A DNA stretch of 64,000 nucleotides from Geodermatophilus pulveris (GTDB taxonomy: Bacteria; Actinomycetota; Actinomycetes; Mycobacteriales; Geodermatophilaceae). The DNA lies in contig NZ_FZOO01000012.1 in assembly GCF_900188375.1 (NCBI RefSeq), positions 62,001-126,000 of the forward strand, in the 5' to 3' direction. Of the stretch, positions 37,489-46,336 are shown in pieces (positions within the stretch are counted from its first letter, which is position 1; every line of letters starts with the position of its first letter). Below the pieces are notes generated by a model. The model worked only from the letters and a program-made list of their open reading frames with translations, did no database searches and was not told the DNA's origin. Made by a program: the position numbers and the translations under genes.

Positions 37489-37557
37489 GTGATCTCCTCC
37501 TCGGGAACTGCTGCGCGCTCGACCCGGCGCAGGCCCGCCCGTGGCGAGCGGTAAGAG

Positions 37558-37586
37558 TGTGAGCGCTAACAACCCATCGCCGTCAA
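37558..37586 (-). promoter_or_regulatory. Promoter with LacI-type operator before the sugar-binding gene
   Basis: TGTGAGCGCTAACA (37558-37571) matches the araB operator at 13 of 14 positions. On the minus strand a -35 TTGACG lies at 37581-37586, so the operator falls between -35 and the -10 region, where bound repressor would block RNA polymerase. The -10 itself is not clear. Confidence 0.75.
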
Positions 37587-37732
37587 GCCCTGGGCGCCAT
37601 CTCGGCGTCACGGTCTCGTAACGTCCCCGGCGGGCGGCGCACCGCCGTCACCGGCGCGTGACGCCGCGTCGACGACGGGGCGGCGACGGCCTCCCCATGG
37701 GGCGTGCGGGGGACCACCCGGTCAGGGGGCCG

Positions 37733-38668
37733 TCAGCGCAGGGTGACCTGGCGGGAGAGCAGGCCGGCCCGGGCGCGGCGCTCGTCGGCGGTCAGCGGGG
37801 CCGTCTCGCCCAGCGCCTGCTCCAGCCGGCCCTGGAACGCCGTCGCCGCCCCGGTCCAGTCGGCGGCAGGGGCACCGGCGGGCAGGTCCCAGACCGGGAC
37901 GAGCAGGCCGTGCGCACGGAAGGCCCCGGCGTAGCGGGTGCCCTCGCCGAGCAGGACCTCCCCGGAGGCGCGCAGCCGGGCCAGCGCGTCGAGCAGCCGC
38001 TCCTCCGGCTCGGGCCGGACCCAGCGCAGGTGGGCCCGCTCGCCGCTGGGCCGCACCCAGTAGGCGGCGCCGAGCCCGGGCAGCGCCTCGGTGGGCAGGA
38101 TGGCCGCGTTCGCCTGCTCCAGGCCGGCCCGCGCCGCGGCCCCGGCGTCGACACCCTCCAGCCAGAAGCCGAAGTCCGGGTGCACGGTCACGTCCAGCGG
38201 CGCGGTGAGGTCGAGCAGCTCCTGCAGCCGCGGGCCGGCCGAGCCGGCGCCGCCCAGGGGGCCCGGGTCGACCGGCGCGCCGGCCGGTGCCTCCAGCGCG
38301 GCGGCCAGCGCCGTCCCGAGGTCGCGGCTGACGTCGTCGGAGGAGCCCTGCAGCTGGACGCCGAGCAGGATCTCGCCGTTGGCGCGGACCAGGGCGGGCG
38401 CGCCGCCGGGCAGCACGCTGGCCAGGGTGACCGCGCGCCCGTCCGCCGTCCGCAGGGGCGCGGTGGCCGCGGGGACCAGCTCCCGCAGGGCCACCCAGTG
38501 CTCCTCGCCGGGCAGCCCCTCGAACGGCCGGGTCACCGGCGGGGCGTAGCCGGACCCGTGGCAGTGCCGGTAGCGGCGACCCGAGCCGCACGGGCACGGC
38601 GCCTTCGGGTTGACGCCGTCCCCGGCGGACGGGGCGGCGGGACGCTTGCGGGTGGCGGAGCGGGCCAT
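37733..38668 (-). CDS. SEC-C motif protein, DUF5926 family
   Basis: 311 residues from the ATG at 38668. The short basic N-terminus is followed by the zinc-binding SEC-C motif C-P-C-G-S-G-R-R-Y-R-H-C-H-G (residues about 25-38). The rest is an Ala/Leu-rich globular region recognised as DUF5926, an actinobacterial family often annotated as preprotein-translocase SecA-like because of the motif only. Function unknown; the SEC-C motif suggests binding to nucleic acid, ribosome or SecB-like partners. Confidence 0.85.
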   Translation of the reverse strand: MARSATRKRPAAPSAGDGVNPKAPCPCGSGRRYRHCHGSGYAPPVTRPFEGLPGEEHWVALRELVPAATAPLRTADGRAVTLASVLPGGAPALVRANGEILLGVQLQGSSDDVSRDLGTALAAALEAPAGAPVDPGPLGGAGSAGPRLQELLDLTAPLDVTVHPDFGFWLEGVDAGAAARAGLEQANAAILPTEALPGLGAAYWVRPSGERAHLRWVRPEPEERLLDALARLRASGEVLLGEGTRYAGAFRAHGLLVPVWDLPAGAPAADWTGAATAFQGRLEQALGETAPLTADERRARAGLLSRQVTLR

Positions 38669-38931
38669 GCGCCCGAGCCTAGGTGGCGGCCGTGCGGCCG
38701 CCGCGCACCCGTGGACAGCTCCCCCGCGCCGGGACACAGCCCTCGCGTCCGGGGCGGGGGTGCGGACGGGGCGGGATGTCGGGAGTGGGCCGACGAGGAC
38801 GTCGGCGGACGCACCGTCCGCATCGTCGAGCGGTTCGACGCCCTGCCCGCCCTGACCTCGCCCGGTCCCCCGGCCGGCTGACCGCCGCCGGGGCGCCCCG
38901 GCAGCACCGGGAGCGCCCCTACGCTCCGGTC
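38669..38931. other. 263-base divergent gap
   Basis: No convincing gene. A forward frame ending at 38881 reads a plausible-looking short stretch (G-R-T-V-R-I-V-E-R-F-D-A-L) without a credible start; it could be a relic or simply open frame. The region should contain the promoters of the SEC-C and P450 genes. Confidence 0.4.
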
Positions 38932-40125
38932 GTGGAGCCGCTGGACCTCACCGACCCGGCCGTCGTGGCCGACCCCTACCCGGCCTTCGCGCGCGCCCGC
39001 GCGCAGGCGCCGGTGCAGTGGCACGAGGGCCTGGGGATGTGGCTGGCGTTCACCCACGCCGAGTGCGACGCCGTCCTGCGCGACCGGCGGCTGGGCCGGA
39101 TCTGGCGGGACCGGGAGCCGGCCGGCCGCTTCGCCGCCTTCAACCTGGTGCACCGCAACGCCCTGCTGGAGATGGAGCCGCCGGACCACACCCGGCTGCG
39201 CCGCCTGGTCAGTGCCGCCTTCGCCCGCGGGCACGTGGAGCGGCTGCGGCCCTGGGTGCAGGACCTGGCCGCCGGGCTGGTCGACGGCCTGGTCGAGCGG
39301 TCCGGCGGCACCGACCCGGTCGACGTCGTCGGCGGGCTGGCCGAGGTGCTGCCGGTCGCCGTCATCGCCGAGCTGCTCGGCGTCCCGGACGCCGACCGGC
39401 CGCGGCTGCGGCCGTGGTCGAACGCGATCGTGCGGATGTACGAGTACGGCCGGACGGCGGCCGACGAGGACGCCGCCGAGCGGGCGGCGGAGGAGTTCGT
39501 CACGTACCTGCGCGGGCTGGCCGCCGAGCGCCGCCGCGCACCGCGCGAGGACCTGCTGTCCTCCCTGGTGCGCGTGCGGGACGCCGACGGCGACCGGCTG
39601 ACCGAGGACGAGCTGGTCACGACCTGCGTGCTGCTGCTCAACGCCGGGCACGAGGCGACGGTGAACGTCACCGGCAACGGCCTGCTGGCGCTGCAGCGGC
39701 ACCCCGGCCAGCTGGCCCGGCTGCGGGCGTACCCGGGCCTGCTGCCGACCGCGGTGGAGGAGCTGATGCGCTTCGACCCGCCGCTGCAGCTGTTCGAGCG
39801 CACCGCCACCGAGGACGTCGGGATCGGCGGGGTGACCGTGCGCCGGGGCCAGAAGGTGGCCGCCCTGCTGGGCGCGGCCGCCCGGGACCCGGCGGCCTCC
39901 ACCGACCCGGACACCCTCGACGTCGCCCGCCGCGACGACCCGCACGTCTCCTTCGGTGCCGGGGTGCACTTCTGCGTCGGGGCGCCGCTGGCCCGGGTGG
40001 AGCTGCAGGCCGCCTTCGGCGCGCTGCTGGCACGCACCTCGCGGCTGGAGCCCGGCGGCCCGCCGGTGCGCCGCCCGGGGTTCGTCATCCGCGGCCTGGC
40101 CGAGCTGCCGGTCGTGCTGGGCTGA
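38932..40125 (+). CDS. Cytochrome P450
   Basis: 397 residues from GTG. I-helix motif L-N-A-G-H-E-A-T near residue 240, E-E-L-M-R (ExxR) near 280, and the heme loop F-G-A-G-V-H-F-C-V-G-A with heme-thiolate Cys348. Soluble bacterial class, so it needs ferredoxin and a reductase encoded elsewhere. The typical I-helix acid-Thr pair is E-A-T. It is followed after 62 bases by an acyl-CoA ligase on the same strand, but no ferredoxin is adjacent. Substrate unknown. Confidence 0.93.
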   Translation: MEPLDLTDPAVVADPYPAFARARAQAPVQWHEGLGMWLAFTHAECDAVLRDRRLGRIWRDREPAGRFAAFNLVHRNALLEMEPPDHTRLRRLVSAAFARGHVERLRPWVQDLAAGLVDGLVERSGGTDPVDVVGGLAEVLPVAVIAELLGVPDADRPRLRPWSNAIVRMYEYGRTAADEDAAERAAEEFVTYLRGLAAERRRAPREDLLSSLVRVRDADGDRLTEDELVTTCVLLLNAGHEATVNVTGNGLLALQRHPGQLARLRAYPGLLPTAVEELMRFDPPLQLFERTATEDVGIGGVTVRRGQKVAALLGAAARDPAASTDPDTLDVARRDDPHVSFGAGVHFCVGAPLARVELQAAFGALLARTSRLEPGGPPVRRPGFVIRGLAELPVVLG

Positions 40126-40187
40126 GCGGCGAGCTGCCGTGACCTCTGCGGGTGGAACGTGAGCGGGGTCACTGGCACGATCGCGCC

Positions 40188-41804
40188 ATGCGCGGGCTCA
40201 TGCAGGACCACCCTCTGACCATCGACGCGATGTTCCGGCACGTCGAGCAGCACTACGGCGACGGGACGATCGTCACCGCGGGGCCCGGCGGGGTCACCCG
40301 CAGCACCTACGCCGAGTGGGCCGACCGGACCCGGCGGCTGGGCGGCGTGCTCGACACCCTGGGCATCAGCGCCGACGGACGTGTGGGCACGTTCGGCTGG
40401 AACACCCAGCGGCACCTGGAGCTGTACTTCGGCGCGCCGAGCACCGGCCGGGTGCTGCACACCCTCAACGTGCGGCTGTTCCCCGAGCAGCTGACCTACA
40501 TCGCCAACCACGCGGAGGACGAGGTCGTCTTCGTCGACCGCACGGTGCTCCCGCTGCTGTGGCCGCTCATCGACACGATGAAGACCATCCGGCACGTGGT
40601 GGTCATGGACGACGGCGGCGACGCCGAGATCCCCGACGACCCGCGCGTCCTCGACTACGAGACGCTCCTGGCCGACGCCGAGCCGGTCGACTTCGGGGTC
40701 ACCGACGAGTACTCGGCCGCCTACATGTGCTACACGAGCGGCACGACGGGCAACCCCAAGGGCGTCGTCTACTCCCACCGGTCGACCTGGTTGCACACCA
40801 TGGGCGTGATGGCGCCCAACGCCTTCAGCCTGGGCATCCGGGACGTCGCGATGCCCGTCGTCCCGATGTTCCACGCCAACGCCTGGGGCATCGCGCAGGC
40901 CGCGCCGGCCGCCGGCGCCTCCCTGGTCATGCCCGGCTCGATGATGCAGCCCCAGGCGCTGGCCGACCTGATCGTCGACGAGGGGGTCACCTTCACCGCC
41001 GGCGTGCCCACGATCTGGCAGGGGGTGCTGCCCCACCTGGCCGGCCGCCCGCACCGGCTGCGCGACATCGGCTGCGGCGGCTCGGCGGTCCCGAAGGCGC
41101 TGTCGGAGGCCTACCGCGAGCAGGTCGGCCTGCCGATCCTGCAGGCCTGGGGGATGACCGAGACCCACCCGGTGGCCTCCTCCGGCATCCTGCCGCCGCG
41201 CTTCGACGACCTGGACGACGAGGGCAGGGCCGCCCAGCGGGCCCGTGCCGGCATCCCGTTCCTGGGCGTGGAGGCGCGGATCGTCGACGCCGAGACGCTG
41301 GAACCCCAGCCGTGGGACGACAAGGCCACCGGCGAGCTGCAGGTCCGCGGGCCGTGGTGCGCGCAGGACTACTACAACCCCGACGCCGGCGTGGAGCTGA
41401 CCACGGAGGACGGCTGGATGCGCACCGGCGACGTCGCGGCCATGGACGCCTTCGGGTCGATCCGCATCGCCGACCGCACCAAGGACCTGATCAAGTCCGG
41501 CGGCGAGTGGATCAGCTCGGTGGACCTGGAGAACGCGATCATGAGTCACCCGAAGGTCAAGGAGGCCGCGGTCGTCGGCATCGCGCACCCGAAGTGGGAC
41601 GAGCGGCCGCTGGCCTGCGTCGTCCTGCGGGACGGGGAGACCGCGACCGAGGAGGAGATCCTCGAGCACGTGAAGCCGCTGGTGGCCAAGTGGTGGGTGC
41701 CGGACGCGGTCGAGTTCATCGACGAGGTGCCCAAGACCAGCGTCGGGAAGTTCTCCAAGAAGGACCTGCGTGCCCGCTTCACGGAGTTCCCGGTCCGGAG
41801 CTGA
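40188..41804 (+). CDS. Long-chain fatty-acid CoA ligase (AMP-forming)
   Basis: 538 residues from the ATG at 40188 (M-R-G-L-M-Q-D, a usual start of this subgroup). Motif A3 [11 protein letters not shown] is near residue 190, A5 is G-M-T-E-T-H-P, A8 is G-W-M-R-T-G-D-V, then [13 protein letters not shown], and the C-terminal catalytic Lys lies in V-G-K-F-S-K-K-D-L. It activates a medium or long fatty acid to acyl-CoA in the cytoplasm. With the upstream P450 it may form a fatty acid oxidation pair, which is inference from adjacency. Confidence 0.93.
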   Translation: MRGLMQDHPLTIDAMFRHVEQHYGDGTIVTAGPGGVTRSTYAEWADRTRRLGGVLDTLGISADGRVGTFGWNTQRHLELYFGAPSTGRVLHTLNVRLFPEQLTYIANHAEDEVVFVDRTVLPLLWPLIDTMKTIRHVVVMDDGGDAEIPDDPRVLDYETLLADAEPVDFGVTDEYSAAYMCYTSGTTGNPKGVVYSHRSTWLHTMGVMAPNAFSLGIRDVAMPVVPMFHANAWGIAQAAPAAGASLVMPGSMMQPQALADLIVDEGVTFTAGVPTIWQGVLPHLAGRPHRLRDIGCGGSAVPKALSEAYREQVGLPILQAWGMTETHPVASSGILPPRFDDLDDEGRAAQRARAGIPFLGVEARIVDAETLEPQPWDDKATGELQVRGPWCAQDYYNPDAGVELTTEDGWMRTGDVAAMDAFGSIRIADRTKDLIKSGGEWISSVDLENAIMSHPKVKEAAVVGIAHPKWDERPLACVVLRDGETATEEEILEHVKPLVAKWWVPDAVEFIDEVPKTSVGKFSKKDLRARFTEFPVRS

Positions 41805-42124
41805 CCGCCGCGGGTGGGTCCGCCCGCCGGTGGGGACCCAGCCCGACGCACCGGGCGTCATGACGCAGGAGTCGCGCGGACACGTTGGGCGCAGATCGTC
41901 CTCCGGGCCCGGCACGGGCACGTCCACGGGGACCGACCGGCGGAGGACGCCCGGCACGCGCCCGGGCGCCGGTCGGCCCACGAGCAGCGGCCCTCCTGCG
42001 TCACCGTGGCGGTCCCGGCGGCGACGGCGCCGCCCGCCTCGTCCGTGGCCGTGCCCACCGTTCCTCCGTCCGCGACGCCATCGGCCCCGGTGCCCGGCAG
42101 ACGCCGCCGGCGCTCCCGCGGCGG
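41805..42124. other. 320-base gap with no recognisable gene
   Basis: Between convergent genes. All frames are open for stretches because of GC bias, but none shows a start with a ribosome site or a recognisable domain. One forward frame reads a Pro/Ala/Val-rich low-complexity run (about 42000-42090). Could be a decayed gene. Confidence 0.4.
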
Positions 42125-42454
42125 TCAGCGCACGAAGGGCTGCTGGCCGGTCTCGCTCACCATCGGCCGGCCGGCGGCCTCCCACTCGCCCATGCCGCCG
42201 CCCACGTTGACCGCGTCGTAGCCGTTGGCGTTCAGCCAGGCGGTGACCCGCGCCGAGCGGCCGCCGCCGCGGCAGGTGACGTAGACCGGGTCGCCCTCCG
42301 GGACGTCGTCCAGCCGTGCCGGGACCTCGCCCATCGGGATGTGGGTCGCCCCGTCGATGTGGCCGGCGACCCACTCGTCGTCCTCGCGGACGTCGAGGAC
42401 GACGGCGTCCTCGGGCAGCTCGCTGGCGGGCACGGTCGGGACCTGCTGCGGCAT
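42125..42454 (-). CDS. Rhodanese-like domain protein
   Basis: 109 residues from ATG (another in-frame ATG lies 12 bases upstream). Single rhodanese domain with D-V-R-E-D-D-E-W, G-H-I-D-G-A-T-H-I-P and active-site loop Y-V-T-C61-R-G-G-G-R-S. The catalytic Cys is present, so sulfur transfer from thiosulfate or a persulfide to an acceptor is likely. Stand-alone cytoplasmic protein, divergent from the bPH2 pair. Confidence 0.9.
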   Translation of the reverse strand: MPQQVPTVPASELPEDAVVLDVREDDEWVAGHIDGATHIPMGEVPARLDDVPEGDPVYVTCRGGGRSARVTAWLNANGYDAVNVGGGMGEWEAAGRPMVSETGQQPFVR

Positions 42455-42510
42455 CACGCGGCCCATCGTGACACGCGGCCCGGGCCGGCCGGGCTGACAG
42501 GATGGGGGCG

Positions 42511-43035
42511 ATGACCGCCGACGCCGCCGAACCCGACGCCGGGACGCCCGTCCGCGACCCCGCCTGGCCGCTGTCCCGCTCGGCGATCGGCCTGTGGGTC
42601 GTCGAGGGCGTCCTCGGCACCCTCTTCTGGGTCGTGGTGGTGGTCGCCGTCCTGTCCTTCCTGCCCGACGTCGGGCCGGCACCGGTGCTGCGCTGGCTGC
42701 TGCCCTCGCTGCTCGCCGTGGACGCGGTGGTCACGATCGGCATCCGGCCGTGGGTGCGCTACCGGGTGCACCGCTGGGAGGTCACCGGCGAGGCGGTCTA
42801 CACCCTCACCGGCTGGCTGACCCGCACCTGGACGCTGGTGCCGATCTCCCGCATCCAGACCGTCGACGTCACCCGCGGCGTGCTGCAGCAGCTGTTCGGC
42901 CTGGCCACGGTGGCGGTGCTGACGGCGTCCTCGCAGGGCACGGTCCGGGTGCTGCACCTGGAGGCCGACGTGGCGCAGCGGGTCGCCGACGACCTCGCCC
43001 GACGGGCCGAGCTGGTCCGCGACGAGGCCACGTGA
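42511..43035 (+). CDS. bPH2-domain membrane protein, YdbS-like
   Basis: 174 residues (in-frame ATG at 42502 also possible). Two membrane helices (residues about 30-80) are followed by a bPH2/DUF304 domain: Y-R-V-H-R-W-E-V-T, Y-T-L-T-G-W-L-T-R-T-W-T-L-V-P and R-I-Q-T-V-D-V-T-R-G, L-F-G-L-A-T-V. It pairs with the larger two-domain protein downstream, as ydbS with ydbT in Bacillus. Role at the membrane unknown. Its stop lies inside a 19-base sequence repeated 80 bases later (see the repeat entry). Confidence 0.88.
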   Translation: MTADAAEPDAGTPVRDPAWPLSRSAIGLWVVEGVLGTLFWVVVVVAVLSFLPDVGPAPVLRWLLPSLLAVDAVVTIGIRPWVRYRVHRWEVTGEAVYTLTGWLTRTWTLVPISRIQTVDVTRGVLQQLFGLATVAVLTASSQGTVRVLHLEADVAQRVADDLARRAELVRDEAT

Positions 43036-43125
43036 GCCGACAGGGGCGCGAGCATCGCAGCGGGGGACGAGCGAGGAGCGGAGCGCCCCGCGGAGGCGAA
43101 CAGTGAGCCACGTGAGCCCACAGGG
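43027..43125. repeat. Palindromic element flanked by 19-base direct repeats in the bPH2 operon
   Basis: GCCACGTGAGCCGACAGGG at 43027-43045 recurs at 43107-43125 with one change. Between them lies a hairpin, GCGGGG (43060-43065) with CCCCGC (43086-43091), whose 20-base loop contains GAGCGAGGAGCGGAGCG. The same GAGCGGAGCG core is in the loop of the hairpin at 47582-47633. This looks like insertion of a REP-like element with target duplication. Movement is inference. Confidence 0.6.
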
Positions 43126-44641
43126 CAGCGGGCACCCCGGCGAGGAACGGACCCGGCCGGACGCGGGTGCCGGCGACGCGCTCGTGCCCGGGGAGCGGCC
43201 GCGGCGGACCTCGCCGCGCGTGGTGCTGGTGCACACCGCCACCTTCCGGCAGGCCCGCCAGCTGGTGCCGGCCCTCATCCCGGTCGCCGCGGTGGTCGGC
43301 CTGGACGACGGGCTGACCACGGTCGTCGTCCTCGCGGTGGCCGTCACGCTGCTGTCGCTGGCGACCGCCGCGCTGAGCTGGTGGCGGTTCAGCTACGCCG
43401 ACCGGGAGACGGCGGTCGTCGTGACCCGCGGGCTGCTGGCCCGCTCGGTGCGCACCGTCCCCAACGACCGCATCCGGGGCGTGGAGGTGGAGGCCCCGCC
43501 GCTGCACCGGCTGGTCGGGCTGGTGCGGGTGCGCATCGACGCCGCCGCGGGCTCGGTCGGGACCAACGAGGAGGAACTGGTCGTCGACGGCGTCCCGCGC
43601 GCCGAGGGCGACCGGCTGCGCGCCCGGCTGCTGAGCCGCCGCCCGGCCGCGGCCGCCGGGCCCGGCCCGGACGGCGCGGGGCAGCCGGCCGAGGAGGAGA
43701 TCACCCGCCTGTCGGCCCGCTGGCTGCTCTACGCGCCGCTGGTCGGCAGCTACCTGGTCGTCCCGGTGGCCGCGGTCGGCACCCTGGTCCGCCTGCTCCA
43801 GGAGCTGCCCGACGCCGTGGTCCCGGACCTCGCCGGTCCGGAGCCCTCCCCGCAGCTGCTCGCGGTCGCCCTGCTCGCCGCGCTGCCGGCGATGGCGCTG
43901 ACCGCGGTCGTCGGCGCGGCCGTCGTCAACTGGCGGTACCGGCTGGTGCGCCGCGGCGGCTCGCTGGTCGCCGTCCGCGGGCTGCTCACCCGCCGGCACA
44001 CCGAGCTGGAGGTCGACCGCATCCGGGGGGGCACGCTGAGCGAGGGCCTCGGCATGCGCTGGGTGCGCGCGGCACGGGTGAACGCGCTGGTCACCGGCCT
44101 CGGGCAGGCCAACCGGCGGGGGCAGCTGCTGCCGCTGGGCCCGCGCAGCGAGGCGCTGCTGCTGCTCGGCCGGCTGGTCGAGGACCCCGGGCCGCTGACC
44201 GGCCACCCGCGGGCGGCGCTGCGCCGCCGGCTGGCCCGCGCCCTGACCGCCGGCCTGCTGGTCACCGCGGGCGGGCTGTGGGCGGCCGCCGCGCTCGGCT
44301 GGTGGCCGCTGCCGGTCGCCGGCCTCGTCCTCACGGTGCTCGGCGTGCCGATGGGGATCGGCCGCTACCGGGCGCTGGGACACTGCGCGGGGCCGCGGTC
44401 GTTCAGCGTCCGCAGCGGCTGGCTGGTGCGCGAGCAGGCGGTGCTGCAGCGCCGCGCCGTCGTCGGCTGGCAGGTGCGCCAGAGCCCCCTGCAGCGGCGC
44501 GCCGGGCTGGCCACGGTGCTCGCCTGCGTGGGCGCCGGCAGCGGGGGCTACGCGGCGGTCGACATGGCCGCGGCGGACGTCGCCGGCTTCACCGCGGCGG
44601 CGTCGTCCGGCTCGTGGGCGGGGACGCTGGCCCCGCGCTGA
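43103..44641 (+). CDS. bPH2-domain membrane protein, YdbT-like
   Basis: 512 residues from the GTG at 43103 (GGAGG six bases before); a GTG at 43112 is in frame and may be the ancestral start. Three bPH2/DUF304 domains alternate with pairs of membrane helices; each domain has a form of R-L-V-R-R-G-G or V-T-R-G-L-L-A-R and D-R-I-R-G (N-D-R-I-R-G-V-E-V-E; D-R-I-R-G-G-T-L-S). Forms a pair with the upstream gene. Homologues are found across Firmicutes and Actinobacteria; the role is not established, with a few linked to bacteriocin resistance. Confidence 0.88.
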   Translation: MSHVSPQGSGHPGEERTRPDAGAGDALVPGERPRRTSPRVVLVHTATFRQARQLVPALIPVAAVVGLDDGLTTVVVLAVAVTLLSLATAALSWWRFSYADRETAVVVTRGLLARSVRTVPNDRIRGVEVEAPPLHRLVGLVRVRIDAAAGSVGTNEEELVVDGVPRAEGDRLRARLLSRRPAAAAGPGPDGAGQPAEEEITRLSARWLLYAPLVGSYLVVPVAAVGTLVRLLQELPDAVVPDLAGPEPSPQLLAVALLAALPAMALTAVVGAAVVNWRYRLVRRGGSLVAVRGLLTRRHTELEVDRIRGGTLSEGLGMRWVRAARVNALVTGLGQANRRGQLLPLGPRSEALLLLGRLVEDPGPLTGHPRAALRRRLARALTAGLLVTAGGLWAAAALGWWPLPVAGLVLTVLGVPMGIGRYRALGHCAGPRSFSVRSGWLVREQAVLQRRAVVGWQVRQSPLQRRAGLATVLACVGAGSGGYAAVDMAAADVAGFTAAASSGSWAGTLAPR

Positions 44642-44737
44642 GCCGTTCACCCGCCGGCCGCCGGGGACGGCGCGTGTCGATCACCCTGCCGGGTAGCTGG
44701 AGCGGCGATGAGGTGCGAGACCGCATCGGTGCGGTAC

Positions 44738-45427
44738 TCACCCCGGCCTGCCGTCCCCGCGGAGGTGGACCCGGCCGGCGAGCGCGGCGGCCTCCATCCG
44801 GGTGGCCACCCCCAGGGTGCGCAGCAGGGCGGCCACCAGCCGCTTCGCGGTCCGCTCGGACACGTGCAGCGTCGTGGCGATCTCCACGGTGCTGGTGCCC
44901 TCGGCCACCAGCCGCCACAGCCGGCGCTCGTCGGCGGTGAGCCGCTCGGCGAGGCCCTGCTCGCCGGTGGGCGCGGAGTCCTCGAGCAGCCGGCGCAGCA
45001 GCGCCTCGGGCAGCACCGACCAGCCGTCGAGCACCGCGAGCAGCGGCCGGACCAGGGCCTCGGGGTCGGCGCTCTTGGGCAGGAAGCCGGCCGCCCCGGC
45101 CCGCAGCGCCTCCAGGACGGCGTCCTCCTCGGCCTGACCGGACAGCGCCACGACCCGCACCGTCGGGTCCGCCCGGCGGATCGCCGCGATCGCCCGCGTG
45201 CCGCCCGGCGGCGGCATGTGCAGGTCGACGATCGCGACGTCGGCGTGGTGCCGGCGCACCATCGCGGCGGCCGCCGACGCGTCGTCGGTGGTCGCCACCA
45301 CGCGCACCCGCCCCTCGCTCACCCCCGGCAGCAGCAGGGCCAGGCCCCGGCTGAACAACGGGTGGTCGTCGACGAGCACGACGTCGACGTCGGGACGGCG
45401 CCCAGCACCGGCGTCGGTCGACTCCAT
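44738..45427 (-). CDS. LuxR/NarL-type response regulator
   Basis: 229 residues from the ATG at 45427 with GGGAGAG before it. Receiver domain: acidic pair Asp20-Asp21, phosphorylation site Asp68 in V-A-I-V-D-L-H-M-P, Ser96 switch and Lys118 in L-P-K-S. The C-terminal LuxR-like HTH is L-T-A-D-E-R-R-L-W-R-L-V-A-E-G-T-S-T-V-E-I-A followed by S-E-R-T-A-K-R-L-V; its recognition helix reads T-A-K-R-L instead of the usual T-V-x-x-H/N. Divergent from a histidine kinase-like gene. Confidence 0.88.
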   Translation of the reverse strand: MESTDAGAGRRPDVDVVLVDDHPLFSRGLALLLPGVSEGRVRVVATTDDASAAAAMVRRHHADVAIVDLHMPPPGGTRAIAAIRRADPTVRVVALSGQAEEDAVLEALRAGAAGFLPKSADPEALVRPLLAVLDGWSVLPEALLRRLLEDSAPTGEQGLAERLTADERRLWRLVAEGTSTVEIATTLHVSERTAKRLVAALLRTLGVATRMEAAALAGRVHLRGDGRPG

Positions 45428-45445
45428 CTCTCCCCCGACGGTCGA

Positions 45446-45459
45446 CAGCGCCGGCGCTG
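45446..45459. promoter_or_regulatory. Palindrome between the divergent two-component genes
   Basis: CAGCGCCGGCGCTG is a perfect 14-base palindrome in the middle of the 59-base gap between the response regulator and the kinase gene. A likely site for autoregulation by the response regulator, though palindromes of pure GC can arise by composition. Confidence 0.45.
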
Positions 45460-45486
45460 CTGACCGGACGCACTCCGGAGGTGCCC

Positions 45487-46221
45487 ATGACCCTCGCCGC
45501 CAACCCCTCGACCTCCTCCGCCACCGATGGCGCCCTGCGCCGCCTGCTGCGCCGTGCCACCCGCGCCCGCGCCGCCACCCCCGACGTCCCCGCACCCGAC
45601 CAGGCGCTGGTGCGGGCCCTGTGCCACGACATGCGCTCCCCGCTGGCCTCGCTGGAGGCCCTGCTGGCCGCCCTGGGGGCCGCCGGCCCGTCCGCCGGCC
45701 CGCGACCGGACCCGGCGGAGGTGCTGGAGCTGGCCCGGGCGCAGACCGCCCACCTGTCGTCGATGCTGCGGACGGCCGCGGCCACGGGCGGCGCCGCCCC
45801 GCTGGGCCGCGGGCCGCGACGGCTGGGCGACGTCGTCCGCGCCTCGGTGGCGGCCGCCGGGCTGCCCGCCGCGCAGCTGACCGTGCAGTTCTGCCCGCAC
45901 GCCGGGGATGTCGCCGTCGCCGACGCCCGGGTCCAGCGCATCCTCACCAACCTGCTGGAGAACGCCCACCGGCACGGGGACGGCGCCGTGGTGCTGCTGG
46001 CCGTGCGGTGCCGTCCCGGTTGGGTCGACCTGGCGCTCACCCAGGCCGTCTCGCGCCCCGAGCGGCTGCTCGGCCACCTGTCCACCGACGCCCCGCCGCC
46101 GGACCTCACCGGGCTGGGGCTGTGGTCGGTGCGGCGGCAGACCGCCGAGTTGGACGGCCGGATCGTGTGGGCCGAGGACGGCACGGCCCTCACGCTGACC
46201 GTGCAGCTGCCCGACCGGTGA
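45487..46221 (+). CDS. Soluble histidine kinase-like protein
   Basis: 244 residues from the ATG at 45487 with CGGAGG upstream. The H-box L-C-H47-D-M-R-S-P-L-A-S-L-E-A is near the start, the N-box N-L-L-E-N-A-H-R-H-G at about 155-164, and G-L-G-L-W-S-V-R-R stands at the usual G2-box. No D-x-G-x-G block is seen, so ATP binding may be weakened. No sensor domain and no membrane segment: it probably senses through a partner or in the cytoplasm. Partner of the divergent response regulator by position. Confidence 0.8.
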   Translation: MTLAANPSTSSATDGALRRLLRRATRARAATPDVPAPDQALVRALCHDMRSPLASLEALLAALGAAGPSAGPRPDPAEVLELARAQTAHLSSMLRTAAATGGAAPLGRGPRRLGDVVRASVAAAGLPAAQLTVQFCPHAGDVAVADARVQRILTNLLENAHRHGDGAVVLLAVRCRPGWVDLALTQAVSRPERLLGHLSTDAPPPDLTGLGLWSVRRQTAELDGRIVWAEDGTALTLTVQLPDR

Positions 46222-46231
46222 GCGCGGACAA

Positions 46232-46251
46232 GGTGGCACCGGGGGGCCACC
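46232..46251 (+). terminator. Hairpin after the kinase gene
   Basis: GGTGGC (46232-46237) pairs with GCCACC (46246-46251) around an 8-base loop, 10 bases past the kinase stop; further pairing with CCGG/CCGG is possible. No U-run. Confidence 0.45.
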
Positions 46252-46336
46252 GGTCGGCACGGGCGGGCCAGCGGGGGCGGGCAGATCCCCGGTGTCACCG
46301 CACCGGCGGTGGAGCGACGACGCCAGGGAGAGACGC

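Noticed and set aside
38758-38881. Short forward frame ending in a protein-like stretch before the P450
   Set aside because: No start with a ribosome site and too short to assign; kept only as a note in the gap entry.
41814-42221. Forward frame with a Pro/Ala/Val-rich run between the ligase and rhodanese genes
   Set aside because: Overlaps the rhodanese end on the other strand and has no domain or ribosome site.
38976-42743. A 1255-codon open frame on the minus strand
   Set aside because: Lies antisense to the P450 and acyl-CoA ligase and shows no domain; shadow of GC-rich codons.
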